Part shown: positions 1 to 7,277 of the stretch, in pieces | Layout of the letters: every line of letters begins with the position of its first letter | How positions within the stretch are numbered: position 1 is the stretch's first letter | NCBI GenBank assembly: GCA_003451915.1 | Contig: DMJC01000182.1 | Coordinates: 1-9,794, forward strand | Reading direction: 5' to 3' | Origin: Clostridiales bacterium | GTDB lineage: Bacteria; Bacillota; Clostridia; Saccharofermentanales; UBA5734 | DNA: 9,794 nucleotides | Made by a program: the position numbers and the translations under genes | Notes under the pieces: generated by a model | Database searches by the model: none | Told to the model about the DNA's origin: nothing | What the model saw: only the letters and a program-made list of their open reading frames with translations

Positions 1-1092
1 ATTCCTAATGTTTTATTATTCGGACCGGGGCCGAGTCCGGTGGCTCCTTCGACATATCATGCTTTGTCGCAGCCGACGCTCGGGCATCTTGATCCTGCGT
101 TTATTATGATAATGGATGAGGTTAAAGCCAATCTGCGAACGATCATGGGCACCCGCAATAATTTTACTTTGCCAATATCCGGTACTGGTTCGGCCGGCAT
201 GGAAGCTGCTTTTGTCAACATGATTGAACCAGGTGACAAGGTGCTGGTGCTGATCAATGGCGTTTTCGGCAATCGCATGGCTGATGTAGCCGCCCGCCTG
301 GGAGCCGAAGTCACCAAACTCGAATTTGCCTGGGGAACACCGGTTATGACAGAAATCGTTGCTGATCAGTTGAACAAAGGTGACTATAAAATTGTTGCCA
401 TGGTTCATGCAGAGACGTCGACCGGTGTCTGCAATCCGGCTCAAAAGGTCGGCGGCCTGGCTAAGAAAGCAGGGAGCTATTATCTGCTGGATTGTGTCAC
501 CAGTCTCGGCGGCATACCCGTGGAGGTCGATAACTGGGGCGTGGACATCTGTTATTCCGGCACGCAAAAATGCCTCTCCTGTCCGCCCGGCCTGGCGCCG
601 ATCACCTTCTCTGACCGGGCAATAACAGCGATCGCCAACCGCCAGCGCAAAGTGCCGAACTGGTATCTGGACATGAACCTGCTGACCAGTTATTGGGCTG
701 GTGCGACCCGGACTTATCACCATACAGCGCCGATCAACATGGTTTATGGCCTGTATCAGGCATTGCAGAACGTCTTGACAGAAGGTCTTGAGCAGGCGTT
801 TAAGCGCCATGCCGACGCTCATCATTATCTGGTTGCCGGCCTGGCTGCGCAAGGCTGGCAGATGCTGGTCGAGGAATCATACCGCCTGCCCATGCTCAAT
901 ACGGTTGTCGTGCCTGAAGGTGTCGATGAAAAAGCCCTGCGTATGCAATTACGCGATAAGCATCTGATCGAAGTCGGCAGCGGATTAGGATCGCTGGCCG
1001 GCAAGGTCATCCGCATCGGCCTGATGGGATACGGTGCCCAGCGCGAGAATGTTGACCGCTTGCTGGCTGCCCTGCTGGATATCAGAGCATAG
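1..1092 (+). CDS. Class-V PLP aminotransferase, alanine/serine-glyoxylate family (5' end outside window)
   Basis: The product is a fold-type I PLP enzyme that probably transfers an amino group from alanine or serine to glyoxylate, in the cytoplasm. The frame is open from base 1 and reads LLFGPGPSPV upstream of a GTG at base 40. That motif is the usual family N terminus, so the true start lies a few codons before the window and the GTG is internal. Counting from the first visible codon there are 363 residues, near full family length. Visible motifs are GHLDP, the SGTGSAGMEAA phosphate-binding segment, HAETSTGV, LLDCVTSLGG with the PLP-pyridine Asp164, CYSGTQKC with the Schiff-base Lys190, YHHTAP, and GKVIRIGLMG with the probable substrate-carboxylate Arg338. 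Purine-pathway ureidoglycine-glyoxylate transaminases belong to the same family and cannot be excluded. A 120-base gap separates it from the sugar genes, so a shared role is unlikely. The family call is firm and the substrate is not. Confidence 0.93.
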   Translation: MPNVLLFGPGPSPVAPSTYHALSQPTLGHLDPAFIMIMDEVKANLRTIMGTRNNFTLPISGTGSAGMEAAFVNMIEPGDKVLVLINGVFGNRMADVAARLGAEVTKLEFAWGTPVMTEIVADQLNKGDYKIVAMVHAETSTGVCNPAQKVGGLAKKAGSYYLLDCVTSLGGIPVEVDNWGVDICYSGTQKCLSCPPGLAPITFSDRAITAIANRQRKVPNWYLDMNLLTSYWAGATRTYHHTAPINMVYGLYQALQNVLTEGLEQAFKRHADAHHYLVAGLAAQGWQMLVEESYRLPMLNTVVVPEGVDEKALRMQLRDKHLIEVGSGLGSLAGKVIRIGLMGYGAQRENVDRLLAALLDIRA

Positions 1093-1102
1093 AGTGCCGA
1101 AA

Positions 1103-1126
1103 GCTGTTGGGTGTGAAGCCGACAGC
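1103..1126 (+). terminator. Small hairpin after the aminotransferase, possible terminator
   Basis: An 8-bp stem (GCTGTTGG, 1103-1110, with CCGACAGC, 1119-1126, one G-T wobble) encloses an 8-base loop, starting 11 bases after the stop codon. No T-run follows on the + strand, so it is not a canonical intrinsic terminator. It may instead stabilise the 3' end of the aminotransferase mRNA or be a Rho-assisted site. The position fits an end of transcription; the sequence support is weak. Confidence 0.3.
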
Positions 1127-1146
1127 AAAGAAATCAGGGCACAAAT

Positions 1147-1177
1147 ATGCAATAAATAGTTCATTGATGCAATACAT
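1147..1177 (+). repeat. Direct repeat ATGCAATA-N-AT upstream of the GH3 gene, possible operator
   Basis: ATGCAATAAAT (1147-1157) recurs as ATGCAATACAT (1167-1177), 10 of 11 bases identical, with starts 20 bases apart, about two helical turns. The pair lies 36 bases before the GH3 start, in the spacer where the sugar operon's promoter would be expected. Direct repeats at this spacing suit a regulator bound on one DNA face. I see no convincing -35/-10 pair: a CATAAT at 1194-1199 resembles a -10 box but has no good partner upstream. Regulatory function is inference. Confidence 0.3.
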
Positions 1178-1212
1178 AAGCGCCGCATCGCTTCATAATC
1201 ATCTGTAATCAG

Positions 1213-3495
1213 ATGAAAGATGTGGCATTGGTCATGAACGAACTAAGTATCAAAAAGCTGATTTCTCTTATGACACTTGAAGAAAAAGCTGGGCTTTGCT
1301 CAGGCGCTGATTTTTGGCACACCAAAGCAATCGACCGCCTCGGTATTCCGCAGCTGATGTTTTCCGACGGACCGCATGGCTTGCGCAAACAAGACGATCA
1401 AGGTGATCATCTGGGCATGAGTGATAGTATCCCAGCAGTCTGTTTTCCGGCTGGCTGTGCTGTTGCGGCTGGTTTCGACCGGGAGCTGACCCGATTGCTG
1501 GGCAGAACACTGGGGAATGAGTGTCAGGCAGAAGGCGTCGGAGTGATTCTTGGTCCGGCTGTCAATATCAAGCGATCACCATTATGCGGCCGTAATTTTG
1601 AGTATTACTCCGAAGATCCATTTTTGGCTTCTGAGTTGGCCGGCGCTTTTATTGATGGTGTCCAAAGCCAGCACGTCGGCACCAGCATTAAACATTTCTT
1701 TGCCAATAACCAGGAATATCGCCGCAACACTGTTTCGGCCGAGGTGAAGGAAAGAGCGCTCCGTGAAATATATCTGGCAGCCTTTGAGGGTGCTGTGCGC
1801 GAACATCAGCCTTGGACCGTGATGAGTGCCTATAATCGCGTCAATGGCATTTATGCCGGAGAAAACCGGGCCTACCTGACCGATGTCCTGCGCGGCGAAT
1901 GGGGTTTTGAAGGATTTGTCGTGTCAGACTGGGGTGCTGTCAATGAACGGGTACCGGCTCTGGCAGCCGGGCTTGATCTTGAGATGCCATCATCCAATGG
2001 TGAAAACGATGCTTTGATTATTGCCGCAGTGCGCGAAGGTCGATTGACCGAGCAAACCGTCGATGCCGCCTGCTTGAGAATTCTTGAGAAAATCTATCGC
2101 TTTGCAGAGAATCGGAATCATCAGGCCATTTTTGACCGCGAAGCCGATCATGCTATCGCCCGGCGCATTGCTGAGGAATGTATCGTTCTGCTGAAAAATG
2201 AGAGCGCTGTCCTGCCATTGGCTTCAGACACCAAGGTTGCCCTGATCGGTGAATTCGCCAGAAAGCCACGCTATCAGGGCGGTGGCAGCTCACATATCAA
2301 CAGCAGTAAGGTCGATACTGCATATGAATTTTTGAAAGACAAGCCGGGGCTGACTTTTGCTTTAGGCTACTCCCTTGACAGTGATTGTCCTGATCAACAG
2401 CTGATCGCTGAAGCTGTGGAGGCTGCCAGAACTGCGGATGTCGCAGTCATATTTGCCGGGTTGCCAGATAATATGGAATCTGAAGGATATGACCGCCGCC
2501 ATATGCGACTGCCGGATTGCCAGAACAAATTGATTGCAGCTGTAACGCAGGTTCAATCAAAAACGGTAGTTGTTCTGCACAATGGTTCACCTGTCGAGAT
2601 GCCTTGGATCGATCAGGTTCAAGGAATTATTGAAGCATACTTGGGCGGTCAGGCTATCGGATCAGCCGTTGCTGATATTCTTTATGGTAAGGTTAATCCA
2701 AGCGGACGTCTGCCGGAAACCTTCCCGTTGCGTCTTGAAGATAATCCGAGCTATATAGGCTTTCCTGGCAATCGCCGGACTGTCGAGTATCACGAAGGTA
2801 TTTTTGTCGGCTATCGCTGGTACGAAACGCGTAAAATGAAAGTACTGTTTCCGTTCGGATTCGGGTTATCTTATACAACATTTACATACGCCAATCTGCG
2901 TCTCGATAAATCTGCAATGACCGATCAAGAAATTTTGTCGGTTCAGGTATCTGTAACCAATTCCGGCCTGATATCCGGTAAGGAAGTTGTTCAGCTGTAT
3001 GTAGCACCGGTCGCCAGCCGCGAAGTCCGTCCGGTTCGTGAATTGCGCGGCTTTTCAAAAATATTCCTGACGCCGGGCGAGACACAGACAGTCAGATTCA
3101 ATCTAGGCAAGCGCGCTTTTGCATACTGGGAAAACGAGATCGGCGATTGGCTGACCGAATCAGGCGAGTACCAAATTGAAATTAGCCGCTCAGTCAGCGA
3201 AATTATTCTGCATGATAAGATCAGACTGACATCAACGACTGTTATCCCATCAATATTTACATACAATTCCACTTTGGGTGACCTGATGGAAAATCCCAAA
3301 AGCGCGGCCATCGTCGGTGAGATGTTTGCCGGCATGGCCGGAGATGCTTCCTCAGCAGCTGAAAGCCAGTCGGCGATCAGTTCTGAAATGATGGCGGCTG
3401 TCGCAGATGCCATGCCGCTGCGCAACCTGATCAGCTTTATTCCGGGAATGACCCGGGAAAGTCTCGAACAGATGCTCAAGATGTTAAACACCTGA
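1213..3495 (+). CDS. Glycoside hydrolase family 3 beta-glucosidase, cytoplasmic
   Basis: This 760-residue retaining glycosidase should release terminal beta-linked glucose, or a related sugar such as xylose, from oligosaccharides or glycosides. The N-terminal GH3 barrel shows FSDGPHG (50-56, substrate-binding Asp52), RNFEYYSEDP, the KHF motif (Lys160-His161) and the family signature ending FVVSDWGA with nucleophile Asp239. The second, alpha/beta domain has ESEGYDR (422-428), whose Glu residues are candidate acid/bases, and FPFGFGLSY (546-554). A fibronectin-III-like domain spans about 575-660, followed by an Ala/Ser/Met-rich helical tail (687-760). There is no PA14 insert and no signal peptide, so it should act on imported substrate. 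The N-acetylglucosaminidase His-Asp motif is absent. ATG 1213 is the first start after an in-frame stop at 1177. ATG 1234 gives a more family-like N terminus (MNELSIKKLI); neither has a clear ribosome-binding site. The binding-protein gene follows after 41 bases, implying co-transcription. Family certain, exact sugar not. Confidence 0.95.
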   Translation: MKDVALVMNELSIKKLISLMTLEEKAGLCSGADFWHTKAIDRLGIPQLMFSDGPHGLRKQDDQGDHLGMSDSIPAVCFPAGCAVAAGFDRELTRLLGRTLGNECQAEGVGVILGPAVNIKRSPLCGRNFEYYSEDPFLASELAGAFIDGVQSQHVGTSIKHFFANNQEYRRNTVSAEVKERALREIYLAAFEGAVREHQPWTVMSAYNRVNGIYAGENRAYLTDVLRGEWGFEGFVVSDWGAVNERVPALAAGLDLEMPSSNGENDALIIAAVREGRLTEQTVDAACLRILEKIYRFAENRNHQAIFDREADHAIARRIAEECIVLLKNESAVLPLASDTKVALIGEFARKPRYQGGGSSHINSSKVDTAYEFLKDKPGLTFALGYSLDSDCPDQQLIAEAVEAARTADVAVIFAGLPDNMESEGYDRRHMRLPDCQNKLIAAVTQVQSKTVVVLHNGSPVEMPWIDQVQGIIEAYLGGQAIGSAVADILYGKVNPSGRLPETFPLRLEDNPSYIGFPGNRRTVEYHEGIFVGYRWYETRKMKVLFPFGFGLSYTTFTYANLRLDKSAMTDQEILSVQVSVTNSGLISGKEVVQLYVAPVASREVRPVRELRGFSKIFLTPGETQTVRFNLGKRAFAYWENEIGDWLTESGEYQIEISRSVSEIILHDKIRLTSTTVIPSIFTYNSTLGDLMENPKSAAIVGEMFAGMAGDASSAAESQSAISSEMMAAVADAMPLRNLISFIPGMTRESLEQMLKMLNT

Positions 3496-3522
3496 TGGTG
3501 TTGAACATAATTATTTAAAAAA

Positions 3523-3530
3523 GTGAGGGG
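3523..3530 (+). promoter_or_regulatory. Strong ribosome-binding site of the binding-protein gene
   Basis: GTGAGGGG ends 6 bases before ATG 3537, an optimal distance. It fixes the lipoprotein start and predicts strong translation, as expected for a binding protein needed in excess over its permeases. The 41-base gap after the GH3 stop holds no good promoter. Confidence 0.7.
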
Positions 3531-3536
3531 ATTGTC

Positions 3537-5240
3537 ATGAAAACGACTGTAAAAAAGTATTTGCTTCTTGTTCTGGCGCTGATTGTCGTCATCGCCGCTT
3601 TCAGCGGCTGCGGCACAACACCGGTGACAACACAAACCACTGCCACAACTACCGGTGAAACCACAACGGCCGGTCCGACGACCATTAGCACCGAAGAACA
3701 GCTGACCTTCAGCATATGGCTGTATGCTACTCCGAATGATTATTATTCTACTTATTCGGAAAATCCCATTGTTCAATACCTCAATAAAAAATTCAATGTC
3801 ATTCTCGAATTTCAGCAGCCGGCTGCCGGAACCGAGCAAGAAGCACTCAGCCTGATGATGGGTTCCGGTCAGTATACCGACATGATTGAAACCAGCTACT
3901 ATACGGGGTCGATCAACTCGCTCTATCAGGAGGGCGTGATCATGGATCTGAAGGATCAGGTTCAATCCTCAATGCCGAACCTGATGAACCTGATTAACAG
4001 TGACCCGACTTTCAAGCGGAACATTTACAACGATGACGGGCAGTTGCTCAAACTCCTGACGTTGTCGAAAAACGATCAAATGGCCTGGGGCGGCCTGGTT
4101 TACCGCAAAGACATCCTGGCAACCATGACCGGCGGCAATATCGCTTTCCCCAGCGGCAAAGATGTGCCGACAACCATCGCCGACTGGGAATATATGCTGC
4201 CTTTGTATAAAACATATTTCGAAGCATCCGGCATGGCTGAATATGCACCTCTGATCATCCCGGCTGTCGGTTATTTCGCGACTGGCGAACTAGTCAGCGG
4301 GTTCGGTGTCAGCCCATCTTTCGACGTCAAAAATGGCCAAGTGGAATTCGGCCCGACACAACCCGGGTTCTATAATTATCTGAAAAAGATGAAAGAGTGG
4401 TATGACGCCGGCTACATCTATAAGGATTTCGCCAGCCGCACCAACGATCTTTTCTACTTGCCCAATACCTCACTGACTTACGGCGCGGCGGCAGGCATCT
4501 GGTTCGGCTTGAGCTCGCAGCTGGGTGACGTCATGTCCATGCCGCAATACAACCTGATGGTCGATGTCCAGGCGATGCCGTCACCGCTGGATACAGCCAA
4601 CAACATTACCGAAGCTCCTTACCGGAATTCTTTCTCCAGGTATCCGACCACAGGCTATGTTGTCACAACCAAGACCAAGCATGTCGAACGGCTGCTGCAA
4701 GCCCTGGATTTTCTCTATGCCGAGGAAAATGCTTCAATGAGCGGAATTGGACTGACGGCCGAACAGGTCGCGGAAATCAACAATCAGCTGTATATCAAAA
4801 ACGGCCTTGAAGCGGGAGCTTATTCCGTCGACGCCGGCGGCAAGATTCTGCGCAATGCGTTGCTGCTGACTGGCGGCGCATTGGCCAGCAACGCTGAACC
4901 TTTCATGAACAACCGCCTGCCGGGTTACCGTAATGATAAGGCTGACAATGACAACATTAACGAAGACATTGCCAACGGTGATAAAATTTGGAAAACCTAT
5001 GATGATTCGAAAAACATGAACCTGTTTATGACTCGTACCGCGGCTGAAGATGCTGTCTTTACTGAGAAATGGCCAGCGATTAATGATTACCTGAACACCA
5101 TGGTGCCTGGTTTCATTACCGGCAGCCAGCCGCTGGATGACACCAGCTGGGCAGCTTTTGTCGCACAGCTTCAGGCTTATGGCTGTGATGAACTGACCCA
5201 GATCTCTCAGGCAACCTATGATCGTTATCAGTCCCGCTGA
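3537..5240 (+). CDS. Extracellular lipoprotein, sugar ABC importer solute-binding protein (LplA/YtcQ-like)
   Basis: This is the substrate-capturing lipoprotein of the importer, 567 residues, a typical length for the large Bacillota family-1 binding proteins that partner LplB/LplC permeases. The N terminus has positive residues (Lys2, Lys6, Lys7), a hydrophobic stretch (8-22) and a lipobox ending FSGC with Cys25 as the lipidation site. It should therefore be anchored to the outer face of the membrane. A threonine-rich linker (27-49) follows, then the bilobal binding domain. That domain is rich in Tyr and Trp (for example FSIWLYATPNDYY), suited to stacking on sugar rings. Both permease genes follow downstream. 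B. subtilis relatives of this transporter group (YtcQ with YteP and YtcP) are linked to rhamnogalacturonan fragments; that agrees with the rhamnosidase here but does not prove the ligand. The start is supported by an excellent ribosome-binding site. Confidence 0.92.
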   Translation: MKTTVKKYLLLVLALIVVIAAFSGCGTTPVTTQTTATTTGETTTAGPTTISTEEQLTFSIWLYATPNDYYSTYSENPIVQYLNKKFNVILEFQQPAAGTEQEALSLMMGSGQYTDMIETSYYTGSINSLYQEGVIMDLKDQVQSSMPNLMNLINSDPTFKRNIYNDDGQLLKLLTLSKNDQMAWGGLVYRKDILATMTGGNIAFPSGKDVPTTIADWEYMLPLYKTYFEASGMAEYAPLIIPAVGYFATGELVSGFGVSPSFDVKNGQVEFGPTQPGFYNYLKKMKEWYDAGYIYKDFASRTNDLFYLPNTSLTYGAAAGIWFGLSSQLGDVMSMPQYNLMVDVQAMPSPLDTANNITEAPYRNSFSRYPTTGYVVTTKTKHVERLLQALDFLYAEENASMSGIGLTAEQVAEINNQLYIKNGLEAGAYSVDAGGKILRNALLLTGGALASNAEPFMNNRLPGYRNDKADNDNINEDIANGDKIWKTYDDSKNMNLFMTRTAAEDAVFTEKWPAINDYLNTMVPGFITGSQPLDDTSWAAFVAQLQAYGCDELTQISQATYDRYQSR

Positions 5241-5269
5241 AATCAGCACAAAATAATCAGGGGAGAGGT

Positions 5270-5306
5270 CAGGCGGGCTGCAGGCATTGCTCTGTCAGCC
5301 CGCCTG
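5270..5306 (+). terminator. Intercistronic GC-rich hairpin between binding protein and first permease
   Basis: CAGGCGGGCTG (5270-5280) and CAGCCCGCCTG (5296-5306) are perfect reverse complements of 11 bp. Three more pairs (CAG 5281-5283 with CTG 5292-5294) can form inside, leaving one bulged T and an 8-base loop. The sequence after it is TTGTCC, too poor in T for a full-strength intrinsic terminator. It starts 30 bases after the binding-protein stop and ends 9 bases before the next gene's ribosome-binding site. It probably acts as a partial terminator or an RNA-stabilising block that keeps binding-protein mRNA above permease mRNA, as known for other importer operons. The stem is directly visible; the role is inferred. 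Confidence 0.65.
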
Positions 5307-5315
5307 TTGTCCAAT

Positions 5316-5322
5316 GAAGGAG
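5316..5322 (+). promoter_or_regulatory. Ribosome-binding site that fixes the first permease start at ATG 5331
   Basis: GAAGGAG lies 8 bases before ATG 5331. The same frame is open from a TTG at 5307, but that codon directly abuts the hairpin arm, has no upstream Shine-Dalgarno sequence, and starting there would translate the ribosome-binding site itself. ATG 5331 is therefore preferred. Confidence 0.7.
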
Positions 5323-5330
5323 AACAGACA

Positions 5331-6272
5331 ATGTCAATAAATAATGGCAGCAGGTCGGCCGCAGCAAGACCCGGGTCCTGGCGACGCGACATCCTGCTGA
5401 ACTGGAAAATATATCTGATTGCACTGCCGATCATCGCCTATTTTATAATCTTTCACTACTTGCCGATGTTCGGTATCGTCATGGCTTTCCAGGATTTCAG
5501 TCCGATCAAAGGTTTTCTCGGCAGCGAATGGGTCGGGATTGATAATTTTATCAAATTTTTTACCGGTCCATCTTTTCTGCTCATCTTGCGGAATACCTTG
5601 GTTATCAGCCTTCTGGGCCTGGTCATCGGTTTTCCGGCATCGATCTTGTTTGCTATACTGCTCAATGAACTTAATCAGCTTTTTTTCAAAAAAACAATCC
5701 AGACCATCAGCTACATGCCCTATTTTGTCTCAATGGTCGTTATTGCCGGTCTGATCATCGACTTCTGTTCTTCAAACGGCATCATCACCAATTTGCTGGT
5801 CAATCTGGGCATGAAACGCCAGAACCTATTGCAGAATCCCAGTTACTTCTGGACCATCAATCTGATTTCTGATTTATGGCAAGGGCTGGGTTATGGTTCG
5901 ATTATCTTTATTGCGGCTATTACCAATGTCAGTCAGGAACTGCATGAAGCTGCGACAATTGATGGCGCCGGCAGAATTAAGCGTGTTATTCATGTCACGA
6001 TTCCCGGCATGCTGCCTGTGATTGTCACGATGCTGATCTTGCAGGTCGGCATGCTGATGAGCGTCGGCTTTGACAAAATCCTGCTGCTCTATAATCCGAC
6101 AATTTATTCGACTGCTGATGTCATTTCGACGCATGTCCAGCGCATGGGCATCGTTAACATGCAGTACGGGTATTCATCTGCTGTCGGCTTATTCAATTCT
6201 GTCGTCGGCACTGCATTGCTGCTGATCACCAATGCCTTGAGCAGGAAGTATGCAGAACATTCCGTATTTTAG
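5331..6272 (+). CDS. Sugar ABC importer permease, LplB/YteP type
   Basis: This 313-residue integral membrane protein forms half of the importer's channel. After a charged cytoplasmic N terminus, six hydrophobic segments are visible at about residues 27-50, 88-112, 128-146, 172-198, 224-245 and 283-303. YLPMFGIVMAFQDF near the first segment is typical of LplB-type permeases. The EAA loop, which contacts the ATPase, reads HEAATIDGAG (Glu206, Asp211), with the expected IPG a few residues later. It pairs with the second permease, whose start lies 11 bases after this stop. Its start comes from the GAAGGAG site. No ATPase gene is seen nearby, so a shared MsmK/UgpC-like ATPase from elsewhere is likely, as is common for this importer class. 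Confidence 0.93.
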   Translation: MSINNGSRSAAARPGSWRRDILLNWKIYLIALPIIAYFIIFHYLPMFGIVMAFQDFSPIKGFLGSEWVGIDNFIKFFTGPSFLLILRNTLVISLLGLVIGFPASILFAILLNELNQLFFKKTIQTISYMPYFVSMVVIAGLIIDFCSSNGIITNLLVNLGMKRQNLLQNPSYFWTINLISDLWQGLGYGSIIFIAAITNVSQELHEAATIDGAGRIKRVIHVTIPGMLPVIVTMLILQVGMLMSVGFDKILLLYNPTIYSTADVISTHVQRMGIVNMQYGYSSAVGLFNSVVGTALLLITNALSRKYAEHSVF

Positions 6273-6283
6273 GGGGGATTTTT

Positions 6284-7174
6284 ATGGTTGAGCGTTTGAG
6301 TGTCAGCCGGGTAATATTTAACGTCATCAATTATGCTTTGATGATCAGTTTGGCTCTTGTTTGCATAGCGCCGCTGGTGCATGTCCTGATGGCATCCCTG
6401 AGCGACCCCCGCATGCTGATGGCCAGCCGCGGCATCCTCTGGTGGCCCGTCGGCGATGCTACGCTGGCTGGTTATAAAATCGTCTTGCGTAATTCCAGTA
6501 TTTTGACCGGATACATTAACACCTTGATTTATGTTGCAGCCACAACTATCGGCGGTGCCATCCTGACCGTGATGGCCGCCTTTGTCATCAGCCGCAATGA
6601 CCTCAAACTGAAAACACCCATCACGCTGATGATTCTCTTCACCATGATGTTCAGCGGCGGTCTGATCCCTTCCTATATCGTCAACCTGAGCCTGGGCCTG
6701 ATCAACAACCGCCTGGCAGTCATCTTGCCGGGGATTATCAATGCTTTTTTCATCATCATGATGAAATCGGCTTTTGATCAGCTGCCGGACAGCTATGAAG
6801 AATCAGCCAAACTGGATGGCGCAGGCCCGCTGACCATTCTGGCCCGCATCCTGGTTCCGCTGGTCAAAGCAACGATTGCCGTCATCATCATGTATAATGT
6901 GGTCATGCAGTGGAATTCCTGGTTCCCGGCATCAATCTACCTGACCAAGCGCCGCGATTTGTGGCCGTTGCAGCTTTTCATGCGGGAGATCCTGGTCCAG
7001 AACGATTCTTCGATTATTCTGACCGGATCCGATGCGCTGGGCAAGGCCGATCTTACGCGAAACCTGGTTAAATACTGTGTGACGATAATCGGAACTTTGC
7101 CGATATTGGCCATTTATCCGTTTGCTCAGAAGTATTTCGTCAAAGGAGCAACCCTGGGCGGAGTTAAGGGGTGA
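6284..7174 (+). CDS. Sugar ABC importer permease, LplC/YtcP type
   Basis: This 296-residue membrane protein is the second half of the channel, of the MalG-like group. Hydrophobic segments lie at about residues 14-36, 78-102, 113-135, 143-160, 192-212 and 265-283. MMFSGGLIPSY (121-131) is characteristic of LplC proteins. The EAA loop reads YEESAKLDGAG (171-181, with Glu173 and Asp177), followed by the usual LVPL segment. The C terminus, YFVKGATLGGVKG, is the usual one for this family and shows the gene is complete. A run of six G (6272-6277), overlapping the preceding stop codon, sits 6 bases before the ATG and serves as its ribosome-binding site, so the two permeases should be made in equal amounts from one message. 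Confidence 0.94.
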   Translation: MVERLSVSRVIFNVINYALMISLALVCIAPLVHVLMASLSDPRMLMASRGILWWPVGDATLAGYKIVLRNSSILTGYINTLIYVAATTIGGAILTVMAAFVISRNDLKLKTPITLMILFTMMFSGGLIPSYIVNLSLGLINNRLAVILPGIINAFFIIMMKSAFDQLPDSYEESAKLDGAGPLTILARILVPLVKATIAVIIMYNVVMQWNSWFPASIYLTKRRDLWPLQLFMREILVQNDSSIILTGSDALGKADLTRNLVKYCVTIIGTLPILAIYPFAQKYFVKGATLGGVKG

Positions 7175-7218
7175 AAAGTCTTGGCACATTGCGGCCACAT
7201 CTGGGATGGCGAACAAAG

Positions 7219-7245
7219 TTGACTATTCATCACTATTTCAATAAT
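7219..7245 (+). promoter_or_regulatory. Candidate promoter for the rhamnosidase gene
   Basis: TTGACT (7219-7224, 5 of 6 to the sigma-A -35 box) is followed by AATAAT (7240-7245, 5 of 6 to the -10 box). The spacer is 15 bases, shorter than the preferred 17, so the promoter would be weak or activator-dependent. A TAATG-5-CATTA inverted repeat (7242-7256) overlaps the -10 end and could be an operator. The 103-base gap after the permease stop, against 11 and 41 bases at two upstream junctions, supports a separate transcription start. I see no clear terminator in the gap, so read-through from the operon remains possible. Confidence 0.35.
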
Positions 7246-7277
7246 GGCAAACATTAAGTTGCAAATTGGAGATTAAT

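Noticed and set aside
40..42. GTG at base 40 as the true start of the aminotransferase
   Set aside because: The upstream in-frame codons encode the conserved LLFGPGPSPV motif of the family, so the protein begins before the window.
16..852. Long open frame of 278 codons on the minus strand inside the aminotransferase gene
   Set aside because: It lies opposite a strongly conserved enzyme with all catalytic motifs, resembles no family I know, and its composition (many Arg, His, Gln, Ile) is what an antisense reading of this codon bias gives.
2991..3965. Open frame of 324 codons on the minus strand across the GH3/binding-protein junction
   Set aside because: It overlaps conserved coding sequence on both sides and covers the strong ribosome-binding site and lipoprotein signal of the next gene. 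Its translation has no recognisable domain.
4734..5249. Open frame of 171 codons on the minus strand in the 3' part of the binding-protein gene
   Set aside because: Fully antisense to the binding protein, with no family resemblance; treated as a shadow frame.
5307..5330. TTG start giving the first permease eight extra N-terminal residues
   Set aside because: It abuts the hairpin arm, has no ribosome-binding site, and would place the real site (GAAGGAG before ATG 5331) inside the coding sequence.
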